This document shows positions 1 through 5,304 of a DNA stretch of 5,304 nucleotides, piece by piece. The position numbers and the translations under genes were made by a program. Below the pieces are notes generated by a model. It searched no databases. It had not been told where the DNA came from and worked only from the letters and a program-made list of their open reading frames with translations. Origin of the DNA: JBFJWU01 sp041623475 [NCBI: bacterium] (GTDB lineage Bacteria > J088); NCBI GenBank assembly GCA_041623475.1, contig JBFJWU010000254.1:1-5304 (forward strand), written 5' to 3'. The stretch's first letter is position 1; each line of letters opens with the position of its first letter.

Positions 1-498
1 GATCGGCACAATCGGCACGCGGGCGTCGATCGCCAACCGGGCGAATCCCGTGCGACCCTGCCAGTGCAGGTCCTCGCGACCAAAGCGGCTGTTCATGATT
101 TCGGGCACGCCACCTGGATAAGTCAGCAGCATCTGTCCATCATCCAGCAATGCCCGGGCGTTTGTGGCGTTGCCCTCGACGGCACCCACGGCACGAGCCA
201 CCCGTGCGGTCAGGTTATTTCGAAACCAGACCCGGTCAGCCATGCTGCGGGCGAACCGACCGCAGTCGCGAAGCAGCAAGCGGATCAGGATAAATGCGTC
301 AAAATCCAGACGCCCGTGGTTACTGACCAGCAGGACAGACCCGTCCACCGGGATGCGGTCGGCACCGTGCAGTTCGGTGCGATGGTACCATTGCCGCAAT
401 GCCCACGGCGCCAGCAGCCACCGCCCCTTGTCGGGGTCAAAAAACTGCGTTTCAGTCGGCAGGTTTATCCCCGGCGACCGGTGTGATGGATCGTGCAA
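1..498 (-). CDS. DGAT/MGAT-like acyltransferase (LPLAT superfamily), 3' part outside window
   Basis: This is a partial gene reading leftward; 166 residues are visible and the C-terminus lies beyond base 1. The reading frame is open to the edge and carries LPLAT-superfamily landmarks. These are VSNHGRLDFD (residues about 58-67) with the candidate catalytic His and Asp, DRVWFR (88-93), a GAVEGN block (105-110), the YPGGVPEIMNSR block (127-138), and GRTGFARLAIDARVPIVPI at the edge. The YPGG-x-x-E form, rather than the FPEGTRS of classical PlsC, points to the MGAT/DGAT-like branch. Such enzymes transfer an acyl chain from a thioester donor to a glycerolipid or related alcohol at the membrane. The exact substrate cannot be read. 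The start is uncertain. I chose TTG at 498, and an in-frame ATG at 558 is the alternative. No good ribosome site is seen for either. Both starts lie inside the preceding hydrolase gene, which implies co-transcription and perhaps translational coupling. Confidence 0.85.
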   Translation of the reverse strand, partial: MHDPSHRSPGINLPTETQFFDPDKGRWLLAPWALRQWYHRTELHGADRIPVDGSVLLVSNHGRLDFDAFILIRLLLRDCGRFARSMADRVWFRNNLTARVARAVGAVEGNATNARALLDDGQMLLTYPGGVPEIMNSRFGREDLHWQGRTGFARLAIDARVPIVPI

Positions 499-1420
499 AC
501 CGCACCACCCGGTTGGCGAAATCTTCGGGACGCTCGGCGTGGGGCATGTGACCGGCATCTTTGACCAGGTAGGATTCGGCACGCGGCAGGATATTCTGCA
601 TATCTCCGAAAACACTGGTCGGCACGATCACGTCGTGCTCGCCCCAGACGATCAGGGTGCGGATGCCCGCGTCGTCGATGGCCTGCAGTTCCGGGGTCAG
701 ATCGTGCAGCGGCATCTGGCGCAGGCTTTCGCGGACGGCGCGTTCAAACCCCCGGATCCGGGCTGACATGGCGTAGCGTTCACGAAAGTCCCTGTCGGCA
801 CGAACGGGGCGATAGAACCCGCGCTCGAATCCTTGCTCAATAATGACCGGCATCATGACCGAGATTATGTACTCGCCCAGCAGCGGTACATGAACCAGCT
901 TGCCGGCCGCCGGTGTCGCAAACGGCAGGCCGGCGTTGTCCACCAGGACCAGGCCGCGGACGGCCGATGTATCGGCGGCGGCATAGTCGATCGCGATCGC
1001 GCCGCCCATGCTGGTCCCGACAACGATCGGGTCGACGATCTTGAGGGCCGCAATAAACTGGCGCAGTTGCTCGCGATACATCAGTCGGTCGTACGCGTAC
1101 TCATCACGGCGTTCAGAAAATCCATGCCCCAGAGTATCCATTGCATAGACGGTATGGTGCTTTGCCAGAATTGGCAGCGCCTGGTCCCAGACACTGAAAT
1201 TGCCGGTCAGGCCGGCAACCAGGACCAACGTCGGTCCGGTGCCTGCACGGACATAGTGGGTCCGGCCAATGGGCAGATCGACATACCGACCTTCGTCCGA
1301 CCCCGGGGCATTGGCGGGAGCAGCGTACTGTTCCATCTCCAGCGCAAACGGCAGGAACCCCAAAACGACGACACCCAGTGCCAGGACAGCCCGGATTACT
1401 TTGCGACGTACAGCACTCAT
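452..1420 (-). CDS. Membrane-anchored alpha/beta-fold hydrolase
   Basis: This is a complete 322-residue serine hydrolase of the alpha/beta fold. A basic N-terminus (MSAVRRK) precedes a hydrophobic segment at about residues 9-27, which is probably an uncleaved signal anchor placing the catalytic domain in the periplasm. The core starts near residue 45. Visible landmarks are the oxyanion-strand region LVAGLTGN (67-74), the DTLGHGFS block (95-102), the nucleophile elbow GTSMGG with Ser137, the acid Asp263 in WGEHD, and His291 in DAGHMPHAE. The triad is therefore intact. A cap of about 60-70 residues (roughly 165-245) lies between the strands and probably sets specificity. Family members include esterases, lipases and C-C bond hydrolases, so the substrate cannot be named. 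The ATG at 1420 is the first start after an in-frame TGA, although no clear Shine-Dalgarno precedes it. The 3' end overlaps the acyltransferase gene, suggesting a joint role in acyl-lipid metabolism (inference). Confidence 0.9.
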   Translation of the reverse strand: MSAVRRKVIRAVLALGVVVLGFLPFALEMEQYAAPANAPGSDEGRYVDLPIGRTHYVRAGTGPTLVLVAGLTGNFSVWDQALPILAKHHTVYAMDTLGHGFSERRDEYAYDRLMYREQLRQFIAALKIVDPIVVGTSMGGAIAIDYAAADTSAVRGLVLVDNAGLPFATPAAGKLVHVPLLGEYIISVMMPVIIEQGFERGFYRPVRADRDFRERYAMSARIRGFERAVRESLRQMPLHDLTPELQAIDDAGIRTLIVWGEHDVIVPTSVFGDMQNILPRAESYLVKDAGHMPHAERPEDFANRVVRFARSITPVAGDKPAD

Positions 1421-1460
1421 GCAGACAAGGTATCACGTCGCCGGTATTGCAGGACGGCCC

Positions 1461-1478
1461 AACCGGTGATCAACCGGT
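1461..1478. promoter_or_regulatory. Possible operator: paired ACCGGT sites in divergent spacer
   Basis: The 7-base word AACCGGT occurs at 1461-1467 and again at 1472-1478. Each copy contains the palindrome ACCGGT, and the copies are 11 bp apart, about one helical turn. TGATCA, also palindromic, bridges them. The pair lies about 40-60 bp upstream of the hydrolase start, in the spacer divergent from the NYN gene, where a dimeric regulator could bind. ACCGGT also occurs elsewhere in this window, for example at the end of the hydrolase gene, so chance is a real alternative. Confidence 0.2.
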
Positions 1479-1558
1479 ACCGCCTCGGGCACCGAACCCG
1501 CCTGCTGAAGCCCGCCGATGCTGAATAATTTACTGCGATCAAAGGCATTTTTTACGGC

Positions 1559-1569
1559 TGTGATAAAAT
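1559..1569 (+). promoter_or_regulatory. Possible -10 region for the NYN-LOTUS gene
   Basis: The AT-rich block TGTGATAAAAT resembles an extended -10 element: a TG dinucleotide, then GATAAA, which matches 4 of 6 bases of TATAAT. No convincing -35 is seen 17 bp upstream. If this is a promoter, transcription would begin around 1575. The ATG at 1568 would then be excluded as a start, and the ATG at 1610 would have a leader of about 35 nt. Confidence 0.25.
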
Positions 1570-1609
1570 GAGCTATCTGTTTGAAGTTCCTTTGAAAAGA
1601 GAAGACCTT

Positions 1610-2446
1610 ATGAACGAGGCGCCAAGCCTTGCCATTTTCTGTGATTTCGAGAACATCGCCATCGGTGCCCGCGAGGCCAACATGGACGATTTCGATATCG
1701 AGATTGTCCTGGAACGACTGCTGGACAAGGGCCGTGTCCTGGTCAAGAAAGCGTACAGCGACTGGGAACGTTACAAGACGTACCGCAAGAATATGCACAA
1801 CGCCGGATTTGAGCTGATCGAGGTCCCCCACGTGTCCTATTCCGGCAAGAACTCGGCCGATATCCAGATGTGCGTCGATGCTCTGGACCTGTGCTACACT
1901 CGCGACCACATTGATACATACGTCATCCTGTCCGGTGACAGCGATTTCTCGCCCCTGGTTCGCAAACTGCGCGAAAACAACAAAACCGTGGTCGCGATGG
2001 GTGTCAAGAAATCCAGCAGCGACCTGTTGATCGAAAACTGCGACGAGTTTATTTACTACGACGACCTGGTCCGCAAAAAGGCCGGTCGCAACAAGAAGCG
2101 CGGTAGCAGCAACCGCAAATCCAGCACCAAGTCCGGCACCCAGAAGAAATCCACCACCAAGGCCTCGACACAGGCCAAGACCGAAAAGATGGGCGACAAG
2201 GACGAGGCAATCGACCTGGTCCTGGAAACCGCTGAAACCCTGCTGGCGGAGCGAGACGGCCAGTTATGGGGTTCGATCATCAAGCAGACGATCAAGCGTA
2301 AACGCCCCAATTTTGACGAATCGTACTACGGCTACCGGACGTTCAGCGAACTGCTGGAAGATGCCCAGGACCAGAAGCTTCTGGAACTGAAGCTGGACGA
2401 GAAATCGGGGGGGTATCTAATCCTCAATCTCGGCCCTGAAGCCTGA
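1610..2446 (+). CDS. NYN-domain putative ribonuclease with C-terminal OST-HTH/LOTUS domain
   Basis: This 278-residue protein has two domains. The NYN domain (about 6-153) is a PIN-like nuclease fold. It shows FCDFENIA with Asp12 and Asn15, SADIQMCVDAL with Asp84, and the ILSGDSDFSPLV block with Asp110 and Asp112, followed by GVKKSSSDLLIENCDEFIYYDDL, so the acidic metal-binding set looks intact. A Lys/Ser/Thr-rich linker (about 156-193) is low-complexity, strongly basic and probably disordered. The C-terminal 80 residues (about 199-275) match the OST-HTH/LOTUS pattern, with GQLWGSIIKQTIKRKRPNFDE, YGYRTFSELLEDA and a closing GGYLILN strand. LOTUS domains of this kind bind RNA, so the protein is most likely a cytoplasmic RNA-targeting, metal-dependent endonuclease; the target is unknown. 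I chose ATG 1610 because AGAGAAG stands about 7 bases upstream and the protein then starts directly at the first NYN strand. ATG 1568 would add 14 residues without an evident ribosome site. It appears to be a single-gene unit. Confidence 0.9.
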   Translation: MNEAPSLAIFCDFENIAIGAREANMDDFDIEIVLERLLDKGRVLVKKAYSDWERYKTYRKNMHNAGFELIEVPHVSYSGKNSADIQMCVDALDLCYTRDHIDTYVILSGDSDFSPLVRKLRENNKTVVAMGVKKSSSDLLIENCDEFIYYDDLVRKKAGRNKKRGSSNRKSSTKSGTQKKSTTKASTQAKTEKMGDKDEAIDLVLETAETLLAERDGQLWGSIIKQTIKRKRPNFDESYYGYRTFSELLEDAQDQKLLELKLDEKSGGYLILNLGPEA

Positions 2447-2589
2447 CCGGAAAACCATTTTCAGAATTGGCCAGTGGAACTTTTGTCTACAGCCCCGTGT
2501 TTGAGTCGTCGCCAATCTGGCTTCCCCTTGATTGAGCCGCACGCGAACTCGTTGTGTTGAGGTCCGGAATCCAAGCCCGCAGGAAACAA

Positions 2590-2613
2590 TCTGGCTGAAG
2601 CCAGAACAATTTT
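2590..2613 (+). terminator. Possible intrinsic terminator hairpin
   Basis: TCTGGCTGAAGCCAGA (2590-2605) is a perfect inverted repeat that would fold as a 6-bp stem with a TGAA loop. It is followed by ACAATTTT, a short and imperfect T tract. It could end transcription of the NYN-LOTUS gene, but it sits about 145 bases beyond the stop codon and the stem is short, so the call is tentative. Confidence 0.3.
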
Positions 2614-2638
2614 GTCGCAAGGCCGGCTTGCCGCGACA
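2613..2638. repeat. Inverted repeat (hairpin)
   Basis: TGTCGC (2613-2618) pairs with GCGACA (2633-2638). Inside this, GGC (2621-2623) pairs with GCC (2630-2632) across a CGGCTT loop, with an AA bulge. This gives a 9-bp GC-rich bulged stem that begins at the last T of the preceding tract. Confidence 0.5.
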
Positions 2639-2639
2639 C

Positions 2640-2663
2640 GGGCCATCCCCCGGGGCACTGCCC
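2640..2663. repeat. Inverted repeat (GC-rich hairpin)
   Basis: GGGC (2640-2643) pairs with GCCC (2660-2663). Between them lies the self-complementary core CCCCGGGG (2648-2655). This is the third hairpin-forming element in 75 bases. Each arm is short and could be chance in GC-rich DNA. Confidence 0.35.
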
Positions 2664-2666
2664 AAA

Positions 2667-2697
2667 CTGAAATACCGCGAACAAAAACCACTAAAAT
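2667..2697 (+). promoter_or_regulatory. Possible sigma70-type promoter for the exported-protein gene
   Basis: TAAAAT at 2692-2697 matches the -10 consensus at 5 of 6 bases. CTGAAA at 2667-2672 matches the -35 at 4 of 6, with a 19-bp spacer that is slightly long. Transcription would start near 2704, about 20 bases before the ATG at 2724. This would leave the upstream hairpins outside the transcript. Confidence 0.3.
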
Positions 2698-2723
2698 ATC
2701 CCAATGGATTCGGTCACTGCATC

Positions 2724-4328
2724 ATGCAGAACCTTTTGAAACACTCGCCGGCAAAGACGAATGTCAGAAAACGTTTATTAACGTTCGGGCTGGTTGCGAT
2801 CCTGCCCGCCTGCCTTTTGGATTCGATAGAAATTTTTCGCGAGATGGAGCGCGCCCTGACCGCACTGGACCAAAGTGTTCACGCGGTACTGGGCCTTACC
2901 GACCTTGAAGAAATCTACAGTTACGAGCGGCACTTCCCGCTGGAAATTTTCCTGGCAGGGATCCGGGAATTGCAGTCCCTGCTGCCAGGCAGGCTGGACC
3001 ACAGGATCTTTGCCGACGGGGCGGCGGATTCCAGCTGCGCCGTCGACAAGATCGATCAGGCACCACCCCTGTCTGCTTTAGGCAGGACTTGTACATATCG
3101 TGCGGCAGGGACTGAAATTGATTTGTGGTTTCCTTTGGCGGCAACCGAAATTCACGATGCGTCTGTCACAGGCCACATTTTTCGCTCCAGCCTGGGCGGC
3201 AAAAGGGTCACCATGGAGGTTTCGCAGGCTACCCGGACCGGACCGGGCCGCCAACCGGATTTATGGGTCGAACCTGCCCGGGTAGCCATCGAAAGCGGAT
3301 CATTGTCGACCGGGGAACCACAGACAACATCAACGGAACTGCTGCTCAACTTTGGTGGCTGTCCCGACCCTGTTGTCGATTCGCGCCTGTGTCGCAATCG
3401 CATCGATAAGACTGATATCTATACAGGTTTCTCAAGGTTCGTATCCGGCAACGGCATAACCAGTGCCGCGCAAATTAGCGGCAACATTCCGCTGACGTCC
3501 GCCGCATTCCCGGCAACATTCACAGGCAAGTACCATCTGGACTATCTGCCGCCGGCGACTGACCCGGTCGCCAGTTTGACAATTTCGGGAACCATGGCAC
3601 CTGCACGCCGCATTGGCACAGCAACAGAAACACTGGTTAACCGCGACGGGACGACCACAGTGACCCATGTGTTTGCCCGCCCGGGAGCCATTGCCGTAAC
3701 CCGCAATACATCATATGGTCGCCAGGTCCAGACGTTTATGGACGCCTCTGGCGGCCGTTTCGAACGCACGACGCTGTTCGAGCCCGGGCACAATCTGGTT
3801 TTACGATACGAATCGGGCCTGCTTGATGGCCAGCTGATAACGATGGAACGGCGCGAAACGAACCACCACGGCAAAACAAATATTATTCACGCACAACTGA
3901 CCAATGGGGAGGGGTCCATTCGGGGCGAATTCACCCACGAATCCCGCGAAATTTCCGGGGTTCTGGATATCCACCAGACCGATATCGGGCAGCAGTTCAT
4001 CGGCCAACTGGAGCAACCCGGTGATCGTGTCACATTCATCGATGGTTTTGCGATGGCGAGCGGCGGGTTTTCTGCAAATTTCCAGATGACTATTCCCGGC
4101 GCAGACTGCGACCTGGTTGCTGCGCGCAAGGGCGACCAGAACGTCATTGGCTATTTTTTCCGCAACGCCGCCGGAAAGACAGTTGGCGAATTACGGTATT
4201 GCACCGGACGTTCAGGAACGGTCAATTATGCCAGGATCACACGCGCCCCCGGGAAGCCGATCACGATCGACGCGATTGCCAGCCGGCGCCAGGTACTCCA
4301 GACGCCCGACGCTGGAGAATTCCCCTAG
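2724..4328 (+). CDS. Exported protein of unknown function, possible lipoprotein
   Basis: I do not recognise this 534-residue protein. The N-terminus has a basic region (KTNVRKR, 11-17) and a short hydrophobic stretch (LLTFGLVAILPAC, 18-30). This fits a signal peptide, with Cys30 as a possible lipidation site. The LPAC lipobox is imperfect because Pro is unusual at -2, so ordinary cleavage or an uncleaved anchor remains possible. Residues about 31-90 look helical (FREMERALTALDQ, LAGIRELQSLLPG). From about 125 to the end, the sequence is rich in Thr, Ser, Gly and alternating hydrophobics, typical of long beta-sheet structure, and there are no further membrane helices. Six more cysteines (105, 123, 213, 223, 462, 493) would allow three disulfides in the periplasm. 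ATG 2724 is preferred because it sits directly before the signal sequence. The frame stays open back to ATG 2532, but that would bury the signal behind 64 residues of atypical composition. No ideal ribosome site is seen. The gene stands alone, convergent with the next. Confidence 0.75.
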   Translation: MQNLLKHSPAKTNVRKRLLTFGLVAILPACLLDSIEIFREMERALTALDQSVHAVLGLTDLEEIYSYERHFPLEIFLAGIRELQSLLPGRLDHRIFADGAADSSCAVDKIDQAPPLSALGRTCTYRAAGTEIDLWFPLAATEIHDASVTGHIFRSSLGGKRVTMEVSQATRTGPGRQPDLWVEPARVAIESGSLSTGEPQTTSTELLLNFGGCPDPVVDSRLCRNRIDKTDIYTGFSRFVSGNGITSAAQISGNIPLTSAAFPATFTGKYHLDYLPPATDPVASLTISGTMAPARRIGTATETLVNRDGTTTVTHVFARPGAIAVTRNTSYGRQVQTFMDASGGRFERTTLFEPGHNLVLRYESGLLDGQLITMERRETNHHGKTNIIHAQLTNGEGSIRGEFTHESREISGVLDIHQTDIGQQFIGQLEQPGDRVTFIDGFAMASGGFSANFQMTIPGADCDLVAARKGDQNVIGYFFRNAAGKTVGELRYCTGRSGTVNYARITRAPGKPITIDAIASRRQVLQTPDAGEFP

Positions 4329-4391
4329 ACGGGTATTCTGTGCCGACACAAGGTGAGCAAAGCGGCGAAAATCAACTGGAATTGCCCGCTG

Positions 4392-4973
4392 TTACAGATC
4401 CTGACGGACCAAGACAAAGTAATTCCCCGTCAGTTTCCCCTTCTTCACCGCCCGTCCAATGGACACGTGGTCGCTGACTTTACGCATCACATCGACCATC
4501 TTGCCGTAGACCAGACTGCTGATCAGGCCGTTGTTTTCGGAAATCGGTGATGGCCACTGGCTGACCGTCGCAGTCGGCACGCGGTAGTAATTGACACCGA
4601 CCTCGCCGTTGTCCTGCTTTTCAACCACAAAGTAGCCATTGCCCACCAGCGGACGCAGGTGACCTTCGTTATAGCCCCACAGCTCTTTTGCACCTTGCTC
4701 CGGTCGCAGCATGCGCTTTTCAAACGACCGGAAGCCCGGCGGCATGGAATTCCAGCCAATGTGATGGACAGGTGTCATGTCAGGAACGGAATCGGGAACA
4801 AAATAATCCAGATCCATGTTCCGGCCCTCGACTGCGGCATACAGCGTTTTCTGGCGTCCCTTGCCCAGGCGCCGGGTTTCGGCAACGCGCTGGTCGTGGC
4901 TCAGGTCGTTCAGGAACGATGCCAGGCCGTCCAGGTCCTGCCAGTTGTTATTTGCAAAGTCAAGAATATTCAT
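4392..4973 (-). CDS. Conserved-looking hypothetical protein, 193 residues
   Basis: This is a small, soluble, probably cytoplasmic protein with no signal peptide, membrane segment or catalytic motif that I can name. It opens with a helical region (DFANNNWQDLDGLASFLNDL, 5-24). Distinctive blocks follow: HHIGWNSMP (70-78), FRSFEKRMLRP (81-91), ELWGYNE (97-103), GNGYFVVEK (111-119), VNYYRVP (127-133), and a C-terminal DVMRKVSDHVSIGRAVKKGKL stretch before the closing NYFVLVRQDL. The dense aromatic and Gly pattern suggests a compact mixed alpha/beta fold. From memory it resembles an uncharacterised proteobacterial family, but I cannot verify this and assign no function. The start at 4973 is well supported by AGGTGGAGG about 9 bases upstream. 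The frame is open further, to 5216, but that extension has no ribosome site and runs across the neighbouring gene. The gene is transcribed divergently from the glycosyltransferase. Confidence 0.85.
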   Translation of the reverse strand: MNILDFANNNWQDLDGLASFLNDLSHDQRVAETRRLGKGRQKTLYAAVEGRNMDLDYFVPDSVPDMTPVHHIGWNSMPPGFRSFEKRMLRPEQGAKELWGYNEGHLRPLVGNGYFVVEKQDNGEVGVNYYRVPTATVSQWPSPISENNGLISSLVYGKMVDVMRKVSDHVSIGRAVKKGKLTGNYFVLVRQDL

Positions 4974-4982
4974 TGTCGCTGG

Positions 4983-4991
4983 CCTCCACCT
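4983..4991 (-). promoter_or_regulatory. Strong ribosome binding site fixing the 193-residue protein start
   Basis: Read on the minus strand, AGGTGGAGG stands 9 bases before the ATG at 4973. It is the best Shine-Dalgarno sequence in the window. It settles the start against the longer open frame that extends to 5216. Confidence 0.75.
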
Positions 4992-5125
4992 GTCTGCAGC
5001 CACATCGTCGGCTGCCGGGTATGTCATTCGGGATTGTGCCGTTCGGCGACGATATTGTAACGCAGGCCCGGATGTTCGCCGAAACCGGTCGCCCCCGCAA
5101 ATGCCGCTCGATGCCTGCTGCCGGG

Positions 5126-5131
5126 TACAAT
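5126..5131 (+). promoter_or_regulatory. Possible -10 element for the glycosyltransferase gene
   Basis: TACAAT matches TATAAT at 5 of 6 bases and lies about 40 bases before the GTG at 5172. No matching -35 is visible at the usual distance. If it is used, it would overlap the alternative ATG at 5130 and favour the GTG start. Confidence 0.25.
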
Positions 5132-5171
5132 GCCAGCAGACAACCGCCAACCGGACGGATGTAATCGAAAC

Positions 5172-5304
5172 GTGTCGACCAGCCTGAACGACCGGCTTGC
5201 CCAGGTCCCGGCCCACCGCTGGATCCTGGCGGCGATTGTGGCGACAGGTGCACTGCTTCGCCTGGTCCTGCCGGGCCTCGAAAGCCTGTGGCTGGACGAG
5301 ATCC
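5172..5304 (+). CDS. N-terminus of a GT39/ArnT-like membrane glycosyltransferase (partial)
   Basis: Only the first 44 codons are present before the window ends. They read MSTSLNDRLAQVPAHRW, then a hydrophobic helix (about ILAAIVATGALLRLVL), then PGLESLWLDEI. A first transmembrane helix leading straight into SLWLDE is the usual opening of the dolichyl-phosphate-mannose mannosyltransferase-like / ArnT-like family (GT39, PMT_2). In that family the Asp-Glu pair lies in the first periplasmic loop and acts at the active site. These polytopic inner-membrane enzymes move sugars from polyprenyl-phosphate donors to lipid or protein acceptors; the acceptor here is unknown. I chose GTG 5172 because it places the helix near residue 17, as is common in the family. 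The in-frame ATG at 5130 would add 14 residues (MPADNRQPDGCNRN), with no better ribosome site. The family call rests on a short motif. Confidence 0.6.
   Translation, partial: MSTSLNDRLAQVPAHRWILAAIVATGALLRLVLPGLESLWLDEI

Larger units (their letters stand above)
2447..2723. other. Non-coding spacer, hairpin-rich
   Basis: This stretch of 277 bases between the NYN-LOTUS gene and the exported-protein gene holds no convincing gene. Minus-strand frames of 65-95 codons and a plus-strand frame leading into the next gene are open, but none shows a ribosome site or a recognisable domain. It does contain a near-continuous run of inverted repeats at 2590-2663. The 10-base word CAATCTGGCT appears twice (2513-2522 and 2588-2597). 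A candidate promoter lies at the right end. Confidence 0.6.

Noticed and set aside
64-766. Plus-strand frames of 140 and 200 codons at the left end
   Set aside because: They lie opposite the acyltransferase and the end of the hydrolase, both supported by family motifs.
833-1528. 231-codon plus-strand frame
   Set aside because: It is antisense to the hydrolase gene, which has an intact catalytic triad. The product is Arg/Gln/Asp-rich with no recognisable domain.
1433-1909. 158-codon minus-strand frame
   Set aside because: It is antisense to the NYN domain, whose plus-strand motifs are unmistakable.
2447-2476. Terminator just after the NYN-LOTUS stop (CCATTTTCAGAATTGG)
   Set aside because: The arms pair imperfectly, the loop is too tight, and the stem is AT-rich rather than GC-rich.
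2417-2704. Minus-strand frame of 95 codons in the spacer, considered as a small gene or remnant
   Set aside because: There is no ribosome site and no domain. Three minus-strand frames are open here at once, which is typical of GC-rich non-coding DNA.
2532-2723. N-terminal extension of the exported-protein gene to an upstream ATG
   Set aside because: The extra 64 residues have atypical composition, no ribosome site, cross three hairpins and would place the signal sequence internally.
4329-4391. Shared terminator between the convergent genes (AGCGG ... CCGCT)
   Set aside because: The stem is only 5 bp with a loop of about 20 bases and no T tract on either strand.
4974-5216. Upstream extension of the 193-residue protein
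   Set aside because: AGGTGGAGG stands 9 bases before the ATG at 4973. The extension runs antisense across the glycosyltransferase start and looks non-coding.

Overview
The window reads as ordinary chromosomal DNA from a moderately GC-rich bacterium. A proteobacterium, perhaps a gammaproteobacterium, is my best guess. This rests on base composition, gene density, the DGAT-like acyltransferase, the NYN-LOTUS protein and the GT39-type membrane protein, and none of these is diagnostic. I see no phage, transposon, CRISPR, rRNA or tRNA signature.

Layout: positions 1-1420 hold two minus-strand genes in one probable operon. The upstream gene encodes a membrane-anchored alpha/beta hydrolase (452-1420). 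It overlaps the start of a DGAT/MGAT-like phospholipid/glycerol acyltransferase that runs off the left edge (1-~498). A 150-190 bp divergent spacer, carrying two ACCGGT words one helical turn apart, separates this operon from a plus-strand gene for a NYN-domain putative RNase with a C-terminal OST-HTH/LOTUS RNA-binding domain (1610-2446). Positions 2447-2723 are non-coding and unusually hairpin-rich. They are followed by a plus-strand gene for a large exported protein of unknown function (2724-4328). This gene converges on a minus-strand gene for an uncharacterised 193-residue cytoplasmic protein (4392-4973). Divergent from that, at the right edge, is the start of a polytopic GT39/ArnT-like glycosyltransferase (5172-5304, cut by the window).

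The hydrolase and acyltransferase plausibly act together in acyl-lipid turnover at the membrane. The other genes appear to be separate transcription units with no evident shared pathway. I do not find convincing evidence of a new multi-gene system. The items most worth following are the NYN-LOTUS protein, the orphan exported protein, and the structured spacer between them.
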